Shown in pieces: positions 35,600-42,533 of a DNA stretch of 42,533 nt; the first letter of the stretch is position 1, and each line of letters opens with the position of its first letter. Source of the DNA: Chitinispirillales bacterium ANBcel5 (GTDB lineage: Bacteria; Fibrobacterota; Chitinivibrionia; Chitinivibrionales; Chitinispirillaceae). Location of the stretch: NCBI GenBank assembly GCA_029688955.1, contig JARUKZ010000036.1, positions 1-42,533 on the forward strand, written 5' to 3'. The notes under the pieces were generated by a model. The model was given only the letters and a program-made list of their open reading frames with translations, was not told where the DNA came from and did not search any database. The translations under genes and the position numbers were made by a program.

Positions 35600-36484
35600 C
35601 TATTCATTATCGTTGAAAATTAAATGTCTCATCTCATTAATTGCAGTTGGATCTATCTGTGCCTCTTTAGCTACCATCTCCAAAGACACACCACTTAAAG
35701 CCTTATAAATATCGTAGTATAAGGCACTCTTTTTTTTCAGTTCCGAAAGCTCACCCCTGATCGTAGCACTATCACCCCGGGCAACAGGACCCGTCAAGGC
35801 AGCGCTAAATCCATGGTTTAAAGCATTGTTGAGAGTTTCTGGCGTGAGCGCGTTTAGTAACATCTTTGCCTGATCACTGCTAAGCCCCGAGCTGCAGAGC
35901 AGATCAGACCCCGCCTTCAACAGTGCCACTACCCCGCCACAAAGCAAAACTGCTGCTGCGTGATACATCTTTTTACTCTCTGTGTCGATTTCAAAAAAGA
36001 TCCCACCAGCCCCCTCAAATGCCTGCTTCAAAAGATCCAGGGCACCACTATCACCTTCACCCCCACAGGGAGTTTTAGAAAAGGTGGATGATGCAACCGC
36101 AGGATCCGCAAAAGATTTGACCGGATGAACTGAAGCAACCAAACACCCCCGAGCTTTCAGTGATGACAGTACGGAGCTTGAATGGTATCCGCTGCAGTGA
36201 AAAACAATGGTCCCGGGGCCTACCAGTTTCTTTTCGGCAAGACTTTGAGCACACTTTTCAATCTGATCATCTGGTGTTGTAATCATCACCACATCAGAAC
36301 ATAAAAAGGTATCGGTAGTTATTGTTTCCCCTTTTAGAGCTATAAAATTTGCTGCGGACCAAGACTTATCTTTGAATGAATCTAAAACACCGATAACCTT
36401 TAATATACCTGATCTGTGCAATACTTTTCCAAGGGTCGAACCTGCCTTACCCGCACCGATAATTGTAACTGTTTTAGTTGCCAT
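35600..36484 (-). CDS. Rossmann-like, DUF2520 domain protein
   Basis: The protein has an N-terminal NAD(P)-binding motif VTIIGAGKAGSTLGKVLH and a middle segment (VMITTPDDQIEKCAQSL; FHCSGYHSSSVLSSL; ASVHPVKSF) like ketopantoate reductase-type dehydrogenases, then the helical DUF2520 C-terminal domain (YHAAAVLLCGGVVALLKAG; ALTGPVARGD). It is predicted to be a small oxidoreductase; the substrate is unknown. I favour ATG 36484 over an in-frame TTG at 36511 because the Rossmann strand then begins near residue 6, as is usual. It is 33 nt downstream of epmB. Confidence 0.88.
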   Translation of the reverse strand: MATKTVTIIGAGKAGSTLGKVLHRSGILKVIGVLDSFKDKSWSAANFIALKGETITTDTFLCSDVVMITTPDDQIEKCAQSLAEKKLVGPGTIVFHCSGYHSSSVLSSLKARGCLVASVHPVKSFADPAVASSTFSKTPCGGEGDSGALDLLKQAFEGAGGIFFEIDTESKKMYHAAAVLLCGGVVALLKAGSDLLCSSGLSSDQAKMLLNALTPETLNNALNHGFSAALTGPVARGDSATIRGELSELKKKSALYYDIYKALSGVSLEMVAKEAQIDPTAINEMRHLIFNDNE

Positions 36485-36517
36485 CTCTCTTTTTCTCTGG
36501 AATTTAAGCAATGCGCC

Positions 36518-37486
36518 TCAGGCGATCACTGTTTTGTGCGCTTCTCCGGCGATCTCTTTAACATATCTTGGAACGGCATAGCCAGGTAAAATCTTACGTA
36601 ATTGCCCCATAATGGCAACACCTCTGGATTCATCAACTTCAAAGTGAGCTGCCCCATTGACCCTGTCCAGCTGATGAAGGTAATATGGTATCACACCCAG
36701 ACTGATAAGTGTTTTAAAAAGATCACTTAAAACCTGCGAAGAATCGTTTATCTCCTTTAAAAGTACTGTTTGAGAAAGTAGGGTGACACCAAAAGAACGT
36801 AACTTATTCAAAACAACCTTACATTCAGCGCCAATTTCCTGAGCATGATTTACGTGTACTACAATTATACAGTTTTTCTCTTTAACCAGCTCATCAATGA
36901 GCGCCAGCAAAGAGTTATCTATGCGAAGAGGAAGAGTTACAGGCAAACGTGTATGAATCCGAATCGTTTTAATATGGCCAATTCTTTTAACACTGTTTAG
37001 TATACTTACCAGTTCAGAGGTTTTTGTAAGCAGTGGTTCCCCACCACTTAATAAGAGTTCATCAATGGTTTCATTACTCCGTAAGTAGTCTAAAGCCTCT
37101 TTATACTTCCCTTCATTTGTACCGGAAGCAGGCAAGCTGACGCATCGTCTGAAACAAAATCTGCACCTTCCGGCACAATCCTGTGAGGTTATCAATAGTG
37201 CTCTGCTTGTGTACTTATGAAGAAGCGAAGGGGCAACGAGAGCAGAAAGATCCCCCACAGCATCATCACTGTACCCATTCACACACTTCTCTTCCTGTGC
37301 ACGTGGAAGGATTTGAAGCAGCAGTGGGTCATACCAATCCCCCTTTTTTATCTGCTGAAGATAGGTAGAGGTGACAGAGAACGGAAACTGAGGATGTTGC
37401 AGTATTGAGTAGGGCGCATCTTCAACTCTAAGTGAAAGTCGGCTAAGCATTTCATCTATAGAAAGAATCATCATATTTTCAAACAT
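36518..37486 (-). CDS. epmB: EF-P (R)-beta-lysine synthase / lysine 2,3-aminomutase EpmB
   Basis: This radical-SAM enzyme converts L-alpha-lysine to (R)-beta-lysine for attachment to elongation factor P. The iron-sulfur motif is C104-AGR-C108-RF-C111, followed by ELLLSGGEPLL (SAM-binding GGE) and IHTRLPVTLP. Length (322) matches EpmB rather than the longer catabolic KamA enzymes, and its place next to efp and epmA confirms the assignment. It heads a minus-strand operon with the DUF2520 and PAP2 genes and is divergent from efp. Confidence 0.93.
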   Translation of the reverse strand: MFENMMILSIDEMLSRLSLRVEDAPYSILQHPQFPFSVTSTYLQQIKKGDWYDPLLLQILPRAQEEKCVNGYSDDAVGDLSALVAPSLLHKYTSRALLITSQDCAGRCRFCFRRCVSLPASGTNEGKYKEALDYLRSNETIDELLLSGGEPLLTKTSELVSILNSVKRIGHIKTIRIHTRLPVTLPLRIDNSLLALIDELVKEKNCIIVVHVNHAQEIGAECKVVLNKLRSFGVTLLSQTVLLKEINDSSQVLSDLFKTLISLGVIPYYLHQLDRVNGAAHFEVDESRGVAIMGQLRKILPGYAVPRYVKEIAGEAHKTVIA

Positions 37487-37771
37487 TTTTCACCACTTCT
37501 CCGGGGTAGTTTTATCACAAAAGGAGGCAAAGCAGCTATCTTTTATTCTAAACCATCATTAGGAACGCATTGTGCTTAAAAATACATCAATGAACCGATA
37601 TGATTAAATTTCAGAGGTTTTTTTATTGAATTCTCATTTTTTTGGTCGAAATCAGTATAAAAAGGCAGATTGTTCTCCTGGTGAGCGTAGTTTTTAATTG
37701 ATAGAGATATATCCAATAGCTTATTTTCTAATGTCTTTTTTTATAACTTATGTATGAAGGAAAATGTTAAA
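37487..37771. promoter_or_regulatory. divergent epmB-efp promoter region
   Basis: A 285-nt AT-rich gap between the divergent epmB and efp starts must hold promoters for both operons. AAGGA at 37757-37761 is the efp ribosome site. A TTGATA at about 37698 followed by TTATTT 17 nt later is a weak -35/-10 candidate for efp. No riboswitch-like structure is evident. Confidence 0.5.
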
Positions 37772-38335
37772 ATGGGTACAGTGAGCACAAATGAATTCAG
37801 GAAAAAGCTGAAAGTCATAATGGATGGTCAGCCTTGGATGATAATCGAAAATGATTTCATCAAACCCGGTAAGGGCCAGGCTTTCAACAGAGTGAAACTA
37901 AAAAATATGATCACAGGACGAGTACTGGACCGTACCTTCAAATCCGGTGAAACCATAGAAACCGCCGATGTGACAACAACAACCATGCAGTTTCTGTACA
38001 CCGATGGTACAGCATATACCTTCATGGATACAGAAACTTTCGATCAGATTGAAATTCAAAAAGAGCAGCTTGGTGATGATGTGAAATGGCTCAAAGAAAG
38101 TGTCGAATGTGAGGTTTCGCTGTGGAACAATCAGGTGATTTCTGTCTCCCCTCCAACCTTTATGGAATTTGAGATTACCTATACCGAACCAGCCGTAAAA
38201 GGTGATACCGCTACCAACGTAACCAAAAAAGCAACCATAGATACTGGCTACGAAGTCGATGTACCGCTATTTGTAAATATTGGTGATAAAATTAAAATCG
38301 ATACCAGAACCGGTGATTACCTTGGCCGGGTTTAA
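37772..38335 (+). CDS. efp: translation elongation factor P
   Basis: EF-P binds the ribosome between P and E sites and relieves stalling at consecutive prolines. From ATG 37772 (AAGGA 10 nt upstream; an earlier ATG at 37754 lacks a site) the protein is 187 residues. The tip loop reads FIKPGKGQAFNRVKLKN and places Lys34 exactly where EpmA/EpmB beta-lysylate it. The KOW-like N-domain (MDGQPWMIIENDF) and two OB domains (LYTDGTAYTFMDTETFDQ; YEVDVPLFVNIGDKIKIDTR) are complete. It is followed by epmA with a 1-nt stop/start overlap. Confidence 0.97.
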   Translation: MGTVSTNEFRKKLKVIMDGQPWMIIENDFIKPGKGQAFNRVKLKNMITGRVLDRTFKSGETIETADVTTTTMQFLYTDGTAYTFMDTETFDQIEIQKEQLGDDVKWLKESVECEVSLWNNQVISVSPPTFMEFEITYTEPAVKGDTATNVTKKATIDTGYEVDVPLFVNIGDKIKIDTRTGDYLGRV

Positions 38336-39345
38336 TGCATAAAGGGGATGGATGTGCTCACCACATCCATCTTCTCACTCCTGATATGTCACACCACTTT
38401 ACCATTCAATCGGCAAAACTACGAGCTTCGGTTTTAGCTCACATAAGGGAATTCTTCAGGCAAAGAGATGTTCTGGAGGTCGATACCCCACTGCTTTCCC
38501 ATGGTACATCAACCGACTGTTATCTGGACATTTTTGAAACCAGGTTTCACCCCGGTGGGTACAACGATTCTGATAAAAGCACCACCCTGTATCTGCAAAC
38601 CTCTCCCGAACTGCTCATGAAACGCCTCCTTGCTCAGGGCTTCCCCGATATTTTCCAGATCTGTAAGGTTTTCAGAAACGGTGAATGGGGTCAAAACCAT
38701 AACCATGAGTTTACGATGCTTGAGTGGTACAGAAAAGAGATGAGCATGGAAGAGCTAATTGGGGAGATTGCGGAGTTATGTATCTCTGTGCTTGGAAAAA
38801 GAGAAGTGAAGTGTGTCAGCTACCAGGATATTTTCAGGCTCAGTACCGGTATAGATCCACTTGAAACATCAGTGGAAGAGTTGCTTAACTATTGCTCCGA
38901 TAAAAACAGACCCCCGCCGGACTGCCTGGAAAAGTGTGACCTTTTAAATTACATGATGACTGAGTTTGTGGAGCCATCAATGGAAAAAGAGGTGCTTCTT
39001 TTTGTGCACAATTTCCCTGCTCCACTGGCGGCCATGGCTAAACTTAATCCCCAAAACCCTGACACAGCGCTGCGTTTTGAACTTTTTCACCAGGGCCTTG
39101 AGATCTGTAACGGATATGAGGAACTTGCCGACTGCGACGAACAGTATAAAAGAATGGTACAGGATAACAATAAGCGCCTGAAACTTAACAAACCCAAACT
39201 GCCTGTTGATAAGAGGTTTATAGAATCGATAAAGCATCTGCCTCCCTGTTCCGGTGTAGCGCTTGGCGTGGACAGATTACTAATGCTTGCCTCCAATTCC
39301 TCCACTATCGAATCGGTGCTTCCCTATATCCATAAAGAGTGCTGA
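38335..39345 (+). CDS. epmA: EF-P lysyl ligase EpmA (GenX/PoxA)
   Basis: EpmA is a class II lysyl-tRNA-synthetase paralogue, lacking the tRNA-binding domain, that attaches (R)-beta-lysine to Lys34 of EF-P. Motif 1 region REFFRQRDVLEVDTPLL, motif 2 FRNGEWGQNHNHEFTMLEWY (about residue 113) and motif 3 GVALGVDRLLML (about 308) are intact. The frame begins at ATG 38335 overlapping the efp stop by one base; a start at 38386 (MSHHFTIQSAKLRA) would match the usual N-terminal length better. Neither has a clear ribosome site, so coupling to efp is likely. Confidence 0.93.
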   Translation: MHKGDGCAHHIHLLTPDMSHHFTIQSAKLRASVLAHIREFFRQRDVLEVDTPLLSHGTSTDCYLDIFETRFHPGGYNDSDKSTTLYLQTSPELLMKRLLAQGFPDIFQICKVFRNGEWGQNHNHEFTMLEWYRKEMSMEELIGEIAELCISVLGKREVKCVSYQDIFRLSTGIDPLETSVEELLNYCSDKNRPPPDCLEKCDLLNYMMTEFVEPSMEKEVLLFVHNFPAPLAAMAKLNPQNPDTALRFELFHQGLEICNGYEELADCDEQYKRMVQDNNKRLKLNKPKLPVDKRFIESIKHLPPCSGVALGVDRLLMLASNSSTIESVLPYIHKEC

Positions 39346-39549
39346 AAATGGAATCTGTTAGTGTTTGCTATGTGAAGGCATTGTATCGCATCTGTAATCG
39401 CTAGACTTTCTCAACACTTATATGTATTCCGTTTTATTCTTGACGTATCCAGGCGTTGGTACAGGCAGATAAACTGAAACGTTTTCTATCTTAGAAGATT
39501 GACCGGCACTATCTCTATAATAGCTGCAAGATTTTTCTCTATCAACGAA
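39346..39549. other. spacer with a possible coding relic (minus strand 39418-39570)
   Basis: On the minus strand a clean stretch of about 45 codons reads KPFVDREKSCSYYRD, then SAGQSSKIENVSVY and LPVPTPGYVKNKTEYI before TAA 39418-39420. It has amino-acid-like composition but no start, and merges upstream into repeat DNA. It may be the tail of a deleted gene; I do not recognise it. Otherwise empty. Confidence 0.3.
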
Positions 39550-39685
39550 AGGTTTCCTACCCTGGCTGCTTAAGCAGTTTTGAGCGGCAGTTCCTCGAGC
39601 CTAGCCGAGAGCAGTTCCTCGAGCGTAGCCGAGAGGCGTAACTGTTTAAATATACTATGAAGAATCCGCTCAAGGTAGGAAACCT
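39550..39685. repeat. 136-bp element with perfect 12-bp terminal inverted repeats
   Basis: AGGTTTCCTACC at the left end and GGTAGGAAACCT at the right are exact complements. Inside are two tandem copies of GCAGTTCCTCGAGCSTAGCC plus GAGAG. There is no coding potential. It resembles a miniature inverted-repeat element; no target-site duplication is obvious. Confidence 0.7.
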
Positions 39686-39764
39686 GGGGCTAATATAGAA
39701 TACCCCTTTGGGGTACTTTATCGATGTACCGGGCTTTGGTGTTGGAAATAGATAACAGGATTTA

Positions 39765-39871
39765 TATGGGGCTAAAGGCGATAGACTGGGTCACCCCCGG
39801 GCGTCAATGGTGAAAGCGTGTGTAGACCCGTTTGGGGGGACCCTTGGGCTTTAATCGCGGGAAGGAAGGGA
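39765..39871 (+). repeat. composite GC-rich repeat, copy 1
   Basis: It runs from TATGGGGCTAAAGGCGATAG through GACTGGGTCACCCCCGGGCG, CAATGGTGAAAGCG and CCCGTTTGGGGGGACCC to TTTAATCGCGGGAAGG. It is almost identical to copies at 40121 and 41431 and to the inverted copy at 32676. GGGTCACCCCCGGG and GGGGGGACCC are GC-rich and could pair with each other in part. Confidence 0.9.
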
Positions 39872-39952
39872 ACTGGAATAACATTCCTGCTATAGATCCA
39901 AATCTTTTACGATCCTCCATAATACTAATGTACACGAGAAAAAGTCGATCGC

Positions 39953-40072
39953 TTGGTTTTGATCTTTTTCATAAGCGCTGAAAGCGCGTGATTCTATAGC
40001 CCGGGGTAAGCCAGTCTTCTGGCGCAGCCCCGGGTATTGGTGCCAAGAAAGATCCCAAGCGCTGAAAGCGCG
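39953..40072 (+). repeat. AGCGCTGAAAGCGCG block, copy 1
   Basis: This block starts TTGGTTTTGATCTTTTTCAT and holds AAGCGCTGAAAGCGCG at both ends around GCCCGGGGTAAGCCAGTC and GGCGCAGCCCCGGGT; the CCCGGGG parts pair as an inverted repeat. A second copy lies at 40237-40356. I recall similar blocks in repeat-rich environmental bacterial genomes, where they give spurious ORFs. Confidence 0.85.
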
Positions 40073-40120
40073 TAACATTTGTTGGAGAGTAAGAGATTTG
40101 GATTTAGAAAAAGAGATTTT

Positions 40121-40228
40121 TATGGGGCTAAAGGCGATAGACTGGGTCACCCCCGGGCGTCAATGGTGAAAGCGTGTGTAGACCCGTTTGGGGGGACCCC
40201 TGGGCTTTAATCGCGGGAAGGAAGGGAG
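40121..40228 (+). repeat. composite GC-rich repeat, copy 2
   Basis: Near-identical to copy 1 at 39765-39871. The preceding stretch (40073-40120; AACATTTGTTGGAGAGTAAG) is also shared with the DNA before copy 3 at about 41384, so a larger segment of about 170 nt was duplicated. Confidence 0.9.
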
Positions 40229-40236
40229 AATGGAGT

Positions 40237-40356
40237 TTGGTTTTGATCTTTTTCATAAGCGCTGAAAGCGCGCAATTTAAGAGCCCGGGGTAAGCCAGTC
40301 TTCTGGCGCAGCCCCGGGTGCAGGCGCAAAAAAAGATCCCAAGCGCTGAAAGCGCG
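40237..40356 (+). repeat. AGCGCTGAAAGCGCG block, copy 2
   Basis: Same structure as 39953-40072, with the same TTGGTTTTGATCTTTTTCAT start and paired CCCGGGG arms. A partial copy (only AAGCGCTGAAAGCGCG and its right flank) is seen at 41368-41400. Confidence 0.85.
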
Positions 40357-40389
40357 GGATATTCTGGTGGTATTTGGATATGCAGGAAT

Positions 40390-41035
40390 AATGAATCTCA
40401 CAACCTTTTTTTTCGTTCCTCAGTCACTTAGAAATGAATCTCACAACCCTTTTTTTCGCTCCTCAGTCACTTAGAAATGAATCTCACAACTCTTTTTTTC
40501 GCTCCTCGGTCACTTAGAAATGAATATCACAACCCTTTTTTTCGCTTCTCAGTCACTTAGAAATGAATCTCACAACCCTTTTTTTCGCTCCTCAGTCACT
40601 TAGAAATGAATCTCACAACTCGTTTTTTCGCTCCTCGGTCACTTAGAAATGAATCTCACAACTCGTTTTTTCGCTCCTCGGTCACTTAGAAATGAATATC
40701 ACAACTCTTTTTTTTTATTTCTACTTCATAATGTTAAGTAAATTGGACTCTGATTTTTATTCCTAAGTCACTTAGGAGCCTCATTTGAACCCGTTTTTTG
40801 ACTCCTAAGTCACTTAGGAGTCAAAATTAGAACCCGTTTTTTCATTTCTAAGTCGCTTAAAAGCCTCATTAGAACCCGTTTTTTTATTTCTAAGTCACTT
40901 AGAAGCCAAAATCAGAACCCGTTTTTTCCTTTCTAAGTCACTTAGAAACCAAAATCAGAACCCGTTTTTTCGTTGCTAAGTCACTTAGAAACCAAAATCA
41001 GAACCCGTTTTTTCGTTGCTAAGTCGCCTTTAAGG
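40390..41035 (+). repeat. minisatellite: ~14 tandem units of ~43 bp
   Basis: Two subfamilies follow each other. Units 1-7 (40390-40720) read like GAATCTCACAACCC, a T7 run, CGCTCCTCAGTCACTTAG, AAAT. Units 8-14 (about 40757-41035) read like CTAAGTCACTTAGAAGCC, AAAATCAGAACCCG, T6. Each unit holds the semi-palindrome CTAAGTCACTTAG (or TCCTAAGT/ACTTAGGA) plus a T-run, so a hairpin and T-tract recur throughout. It is not a CRISPR array, because the stretch between the conserved cores is itself repeated. Confidence 0.92.
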
Positions 41036-41367
41036 CCAATTGAACAGACTTTTGACCAAAAACGTTACAACATCGGGTAGTTTTTACTTACCTGGGAAGG
41101 AAAGTGGAAAAAAACAATAATCGATCATCTTTTCCTTTTCCAGCTCATCGCTCAAAGATCGCCCCAGGTAGAGAATCCATGGGGGCTGATATAGAAATCC
41201 CCTTTGGGGTATTACATATAATTCCCATCGGTTTAATCTGGCTAACAGACGAATTTGTATCTCCTATGGTTTTTGTAGAAGGATTGTTCCTTCCCCCTGC
41301 TCCTTCCTGCTCAACAGGGCGGCTTCTATTGTAGATGATCCTTTCTTTGGCCTATGATCTCTCTTTT
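41036..41367. other. spacer between repeats, no accepted gene
   Basis: It contains GGCTGATATAGAAATCCCCT with TTGGGGTATT (about 41177-41212), shared with GGCTAATATAGAATACCCCT with TTGGGGTACT at about 39687-39720, thus another small repeat. A 76-codon frame at 41104-41334 covers that repeat and has no family resemblance; I leave it uncalled. Confidence 0.5.
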
Positions 41368-41430
41368 AAGCGCTGAAAGCGCGTAACATTTGTTGGAGAT
41401 TAAGAGATTTGGATTTAGAAAAAGGAAATT

Positions 41431-41532
41431 TATGGGGCTAAAGGCGGTAGACTGGGTCACCCCCGGGCGTCAATGGTGAAAGCGTGAAAGGATCCGTTTG
41501 GGGGGACCCCTGGGCTATGATCGCGGTAGGGA
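41431..41532 (+). repeat. composite GC-rich repeat, copy 3
   Basis: Third plus-strand copy: TATGGGGCTAAAGGCGGTAG through CCCGTTTGGGGGGACCCC to ATCGCGGTAGGG. It is preceded by the shared AACATTTGTTGGAGATTAAG stretch (about 41384) and by a partial AAGCGCTGAAAGCGCG block (41368-41383). Confidence 0.9.
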
Positions 41533-41665
41533 AAGCTCGATTCGCAGGAAAATACGTAATAAAGGCAGCTTCCCCAACAGTAAGTACCAACACCAGCCCT
41601 TAAAAGGATCTTAGCAAAAGTAACATTTATAATCTTTTTACAGTAGTAATAATGAAAGAATCTAA

Positions 41666-41698
41666 AACATAAAGCCTTTCAAAAACAGGCTTTATGTT
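41666..41698 (-). terminator. terminator of the small lipoprotein gene
   Basis: AACATAAAGCCT and AGGCTTTATGTT form a perfect 12-bp stem with a 9-nt loop. On the minus strand the hairpin begins 7 nt past the lipoprotein stop and is followed by TTTAGATTCTTTC, a T-rich tail, as expected of an intrinsic terminator. Confidence 0.8.
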
Positions 41699-41704
41699 GA
41701 ATTA

Positions 41705-42094
41705 TTATGCAACAACATCTACTACAGCAGTAACTTCAAAGGTTGATCTGTCACCACCGGTTTTGCTTCCAGTAAAAATGAATGTCCAATTCCCACTTAT
41801 TCTTCGATAGGCAATATCCTGAGCTTGTAATGGAACAGTTTCACCTTCTATGGTAACGATGTTGTGAAAGTTATATTCATAGTCTTCCCCTAAAGGATCA
41901 ATAATTACGACTTTAATAAGCTGGATATCCATATTTGATTTAGCAAAAAACTGTATACCTGGTGTGCCGTCAATACGAGCGACATTGGTACTGGTTACAC
42001 TTATTCCAGGGGGAGCGGTCGAATCACTGCCGCTACAGCCATGAAGTAAAAAGAAGGTAAGTAAGCTGAAGAGAAAAATTCCAGGTTTTTTCAT
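41705..42094 (-). CDS. small lipoprotein of unknown function
   Basis: The start is ATG 42094 with AGGAGGAG upstream; a longer frame to 42148 has no ribosome site. The 129-residue product has a lipoprotein signal (MKKPGIFLFSLLTFFLLHGC, Cys20 as lipidation site) followed by a Ser/Thr-rich linker (SGSDSTAPPG) and one beta-rich domain (IQLIKVVIIDPLGEDYEYNF; YRRISGNWTFIFTGSK; FEVTAVVDVV) with an immunoglobulin/bacterial Ig-like look. It is probably anchored in a membrane facing the periplasm. It is monocistronic with its own terminator. Confidence 0.82.
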   Translation of the reverse strand: MKKPGIFLFSLLTFFLLHGCSGSDSTAPPGISVTSTNVARIDGTPGIQFFAKSNMDIQLIKVVIIDPLGEDYEYNFHNIVTIEGETVPLQAQDIAYRRISGNWTFIFTGSKTGGDRSTFEVTAVVDVVA

Positions 42095-42275
42095 AAGACT
42101 CCTCCTGAACTCAAATAGTCTGAGTGCACTTTTTATGAATTCGGACACGCTGATGCCCTACCCCTTCCATTTAATAACTTCAACTTTCATACCAGCAATC
42201 TACAGTAACTTATAGCACTGGAATCAACTTTCGGCTACTATTACTCACCCAGATTAAACATTTAGGTCAAATTAA

Positions 42276-42491
42276 GTGCATAGACCCTATTTTTTGAGGA
42301 GCGGCAGATACTATCTCAAGCTTGAAAGATTTTACAATCGTTTGACAATTAGAACAATTGATTATAATGGTGAAAGTGGAGTCGAATATATCAGCATTGA
42401 AGATGCTCTAACCTATTGCGATGTAGATTTTGAAACTTGCCTATCATTTTTCAGTGCATTTGCTTTCATGGCTGGAACCCGATATTACTAG
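42276..42491 (+). CDS. short hypothetical ORF
   Basis: A 71-codon frame begins at GTG 42276 directly after an in-frame TAA, without a recognisable ribosome site. Its product (LRSGRYYLKLERFYNRLTIR, YISIEDALTYCDVDFETCLS) has protein-like composition but no known motif. It could be a small gene or the end of a decayed one. Confidence 0.3.
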   Translation: MHRPYFLRSGRYYLKLERFYNRLTIRTIDYNGESGVEYISIEDALTYCDVDFETCLSFFSAFAFMAGTRYY

Positions 42492-42533
42492 TGAAAAATC
42501 AGGAAATTTTGCGACCCATGACGATAATTATTA

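Noticed and set aside
39890..40401. Two minus-strand frames with RAFSAW-type products (86 and 64 codons)
   Set aside because: They are translations of the AGCGCTGAAAGCGCG repeat blocks; similarity between them is repeat DNA, not protein homology.
40390..41035. CRISPR-like appearance of regularly spaced CTAAGTCACTTAG cores
   Set aside because: The sequences between the cores are near-copies of each other, not unique spacers, and no cas gene is in the window.
41104..41334. 76-codon plus-strand frame
   Set aside because: It covers a small dispersed repeat and has no recognisable motif or ribosome site.

Overview
The window looks like a chromosomal piece of a Gram-negative-type bacterium, rich in accessory genes. 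Evidence for an outer membrane and export is a lipoprotein-type Cu/Zn superoxide dismutase, a second small lipoprotein, and two GLUG-repeat surface proteins whose C-terminal domain resembles Fibrobacterota/Bacteroidota-style sorting domains. I suspect a Fibrobacterota/Chitinivibrionia-like organism, but no marker here proves it.

Positions 1-26,400 are a one-strand (minus) defence island. Read in the direction of transcription it holds: an HNH-WYL duplication (26.5-22.2 kb) with a three-gene cassette between its copies (DUF6338-like membrane protein, polyproline peptide, Gly-rich 104-aa protein); a complete type II CBASS operon (3-TM putative effector, CD-NTase, Cap2-like E2-E1, Cap3-like JAMM; 22.1-18.3 kb); a large restriction cluster (SNF2-type helicase, DUF4391, GxxExxY protein, type III Mod, four-helix protein, type III Res; 18.1-7.5 kb); a membrane-anchored KAP-type P-loop NTPase cut by a single in-frame TAA; a PD-(D/E)XK protein; an HNH protein; a membrane-anchored protein of unknown function; a possible HsdR tail remnant; and a DUF262/GmrSD-type protein that runs off the left edge.

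Positions 26,400-33,000 are degraded and duplicated DNA: an Rpn-type nuclease pseudogene, GC-rich non-coding repeats, two nearly identical 1.78-kb direct repeats each carrying a GLUG-repeat secreted protein, and a small zinc-ribbon gene. Positions 33,300-39,345 are ordinary chromosome: threonine aldolase, sodC, a PAP2 phosphatase, a Rossmann/DUF2520 protein, and elongation factor P with both of its lysine-modification enzymes (epmB divergent from efp-epmA). Positions 39,350-41,600 are almost entirely repeats: an inverted-repeat element, a composite GC-rich family (also present inverted at 32.7 kb) and a roughly 14-unit, about 43-bp minisatellite. A small lipoprotein gene with a clear terminator and a short hypothetical ORF close the window.

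The best candidates for undescribed biology are the DUF6338/polyproline/Gly-rich cassette, the unrecognised CBASS effector, the two-helicase restriction cluster, and the stop-split KAP NTPase. No tRNA, rRNA, CRISPR array or complete insertion sequence was seen.
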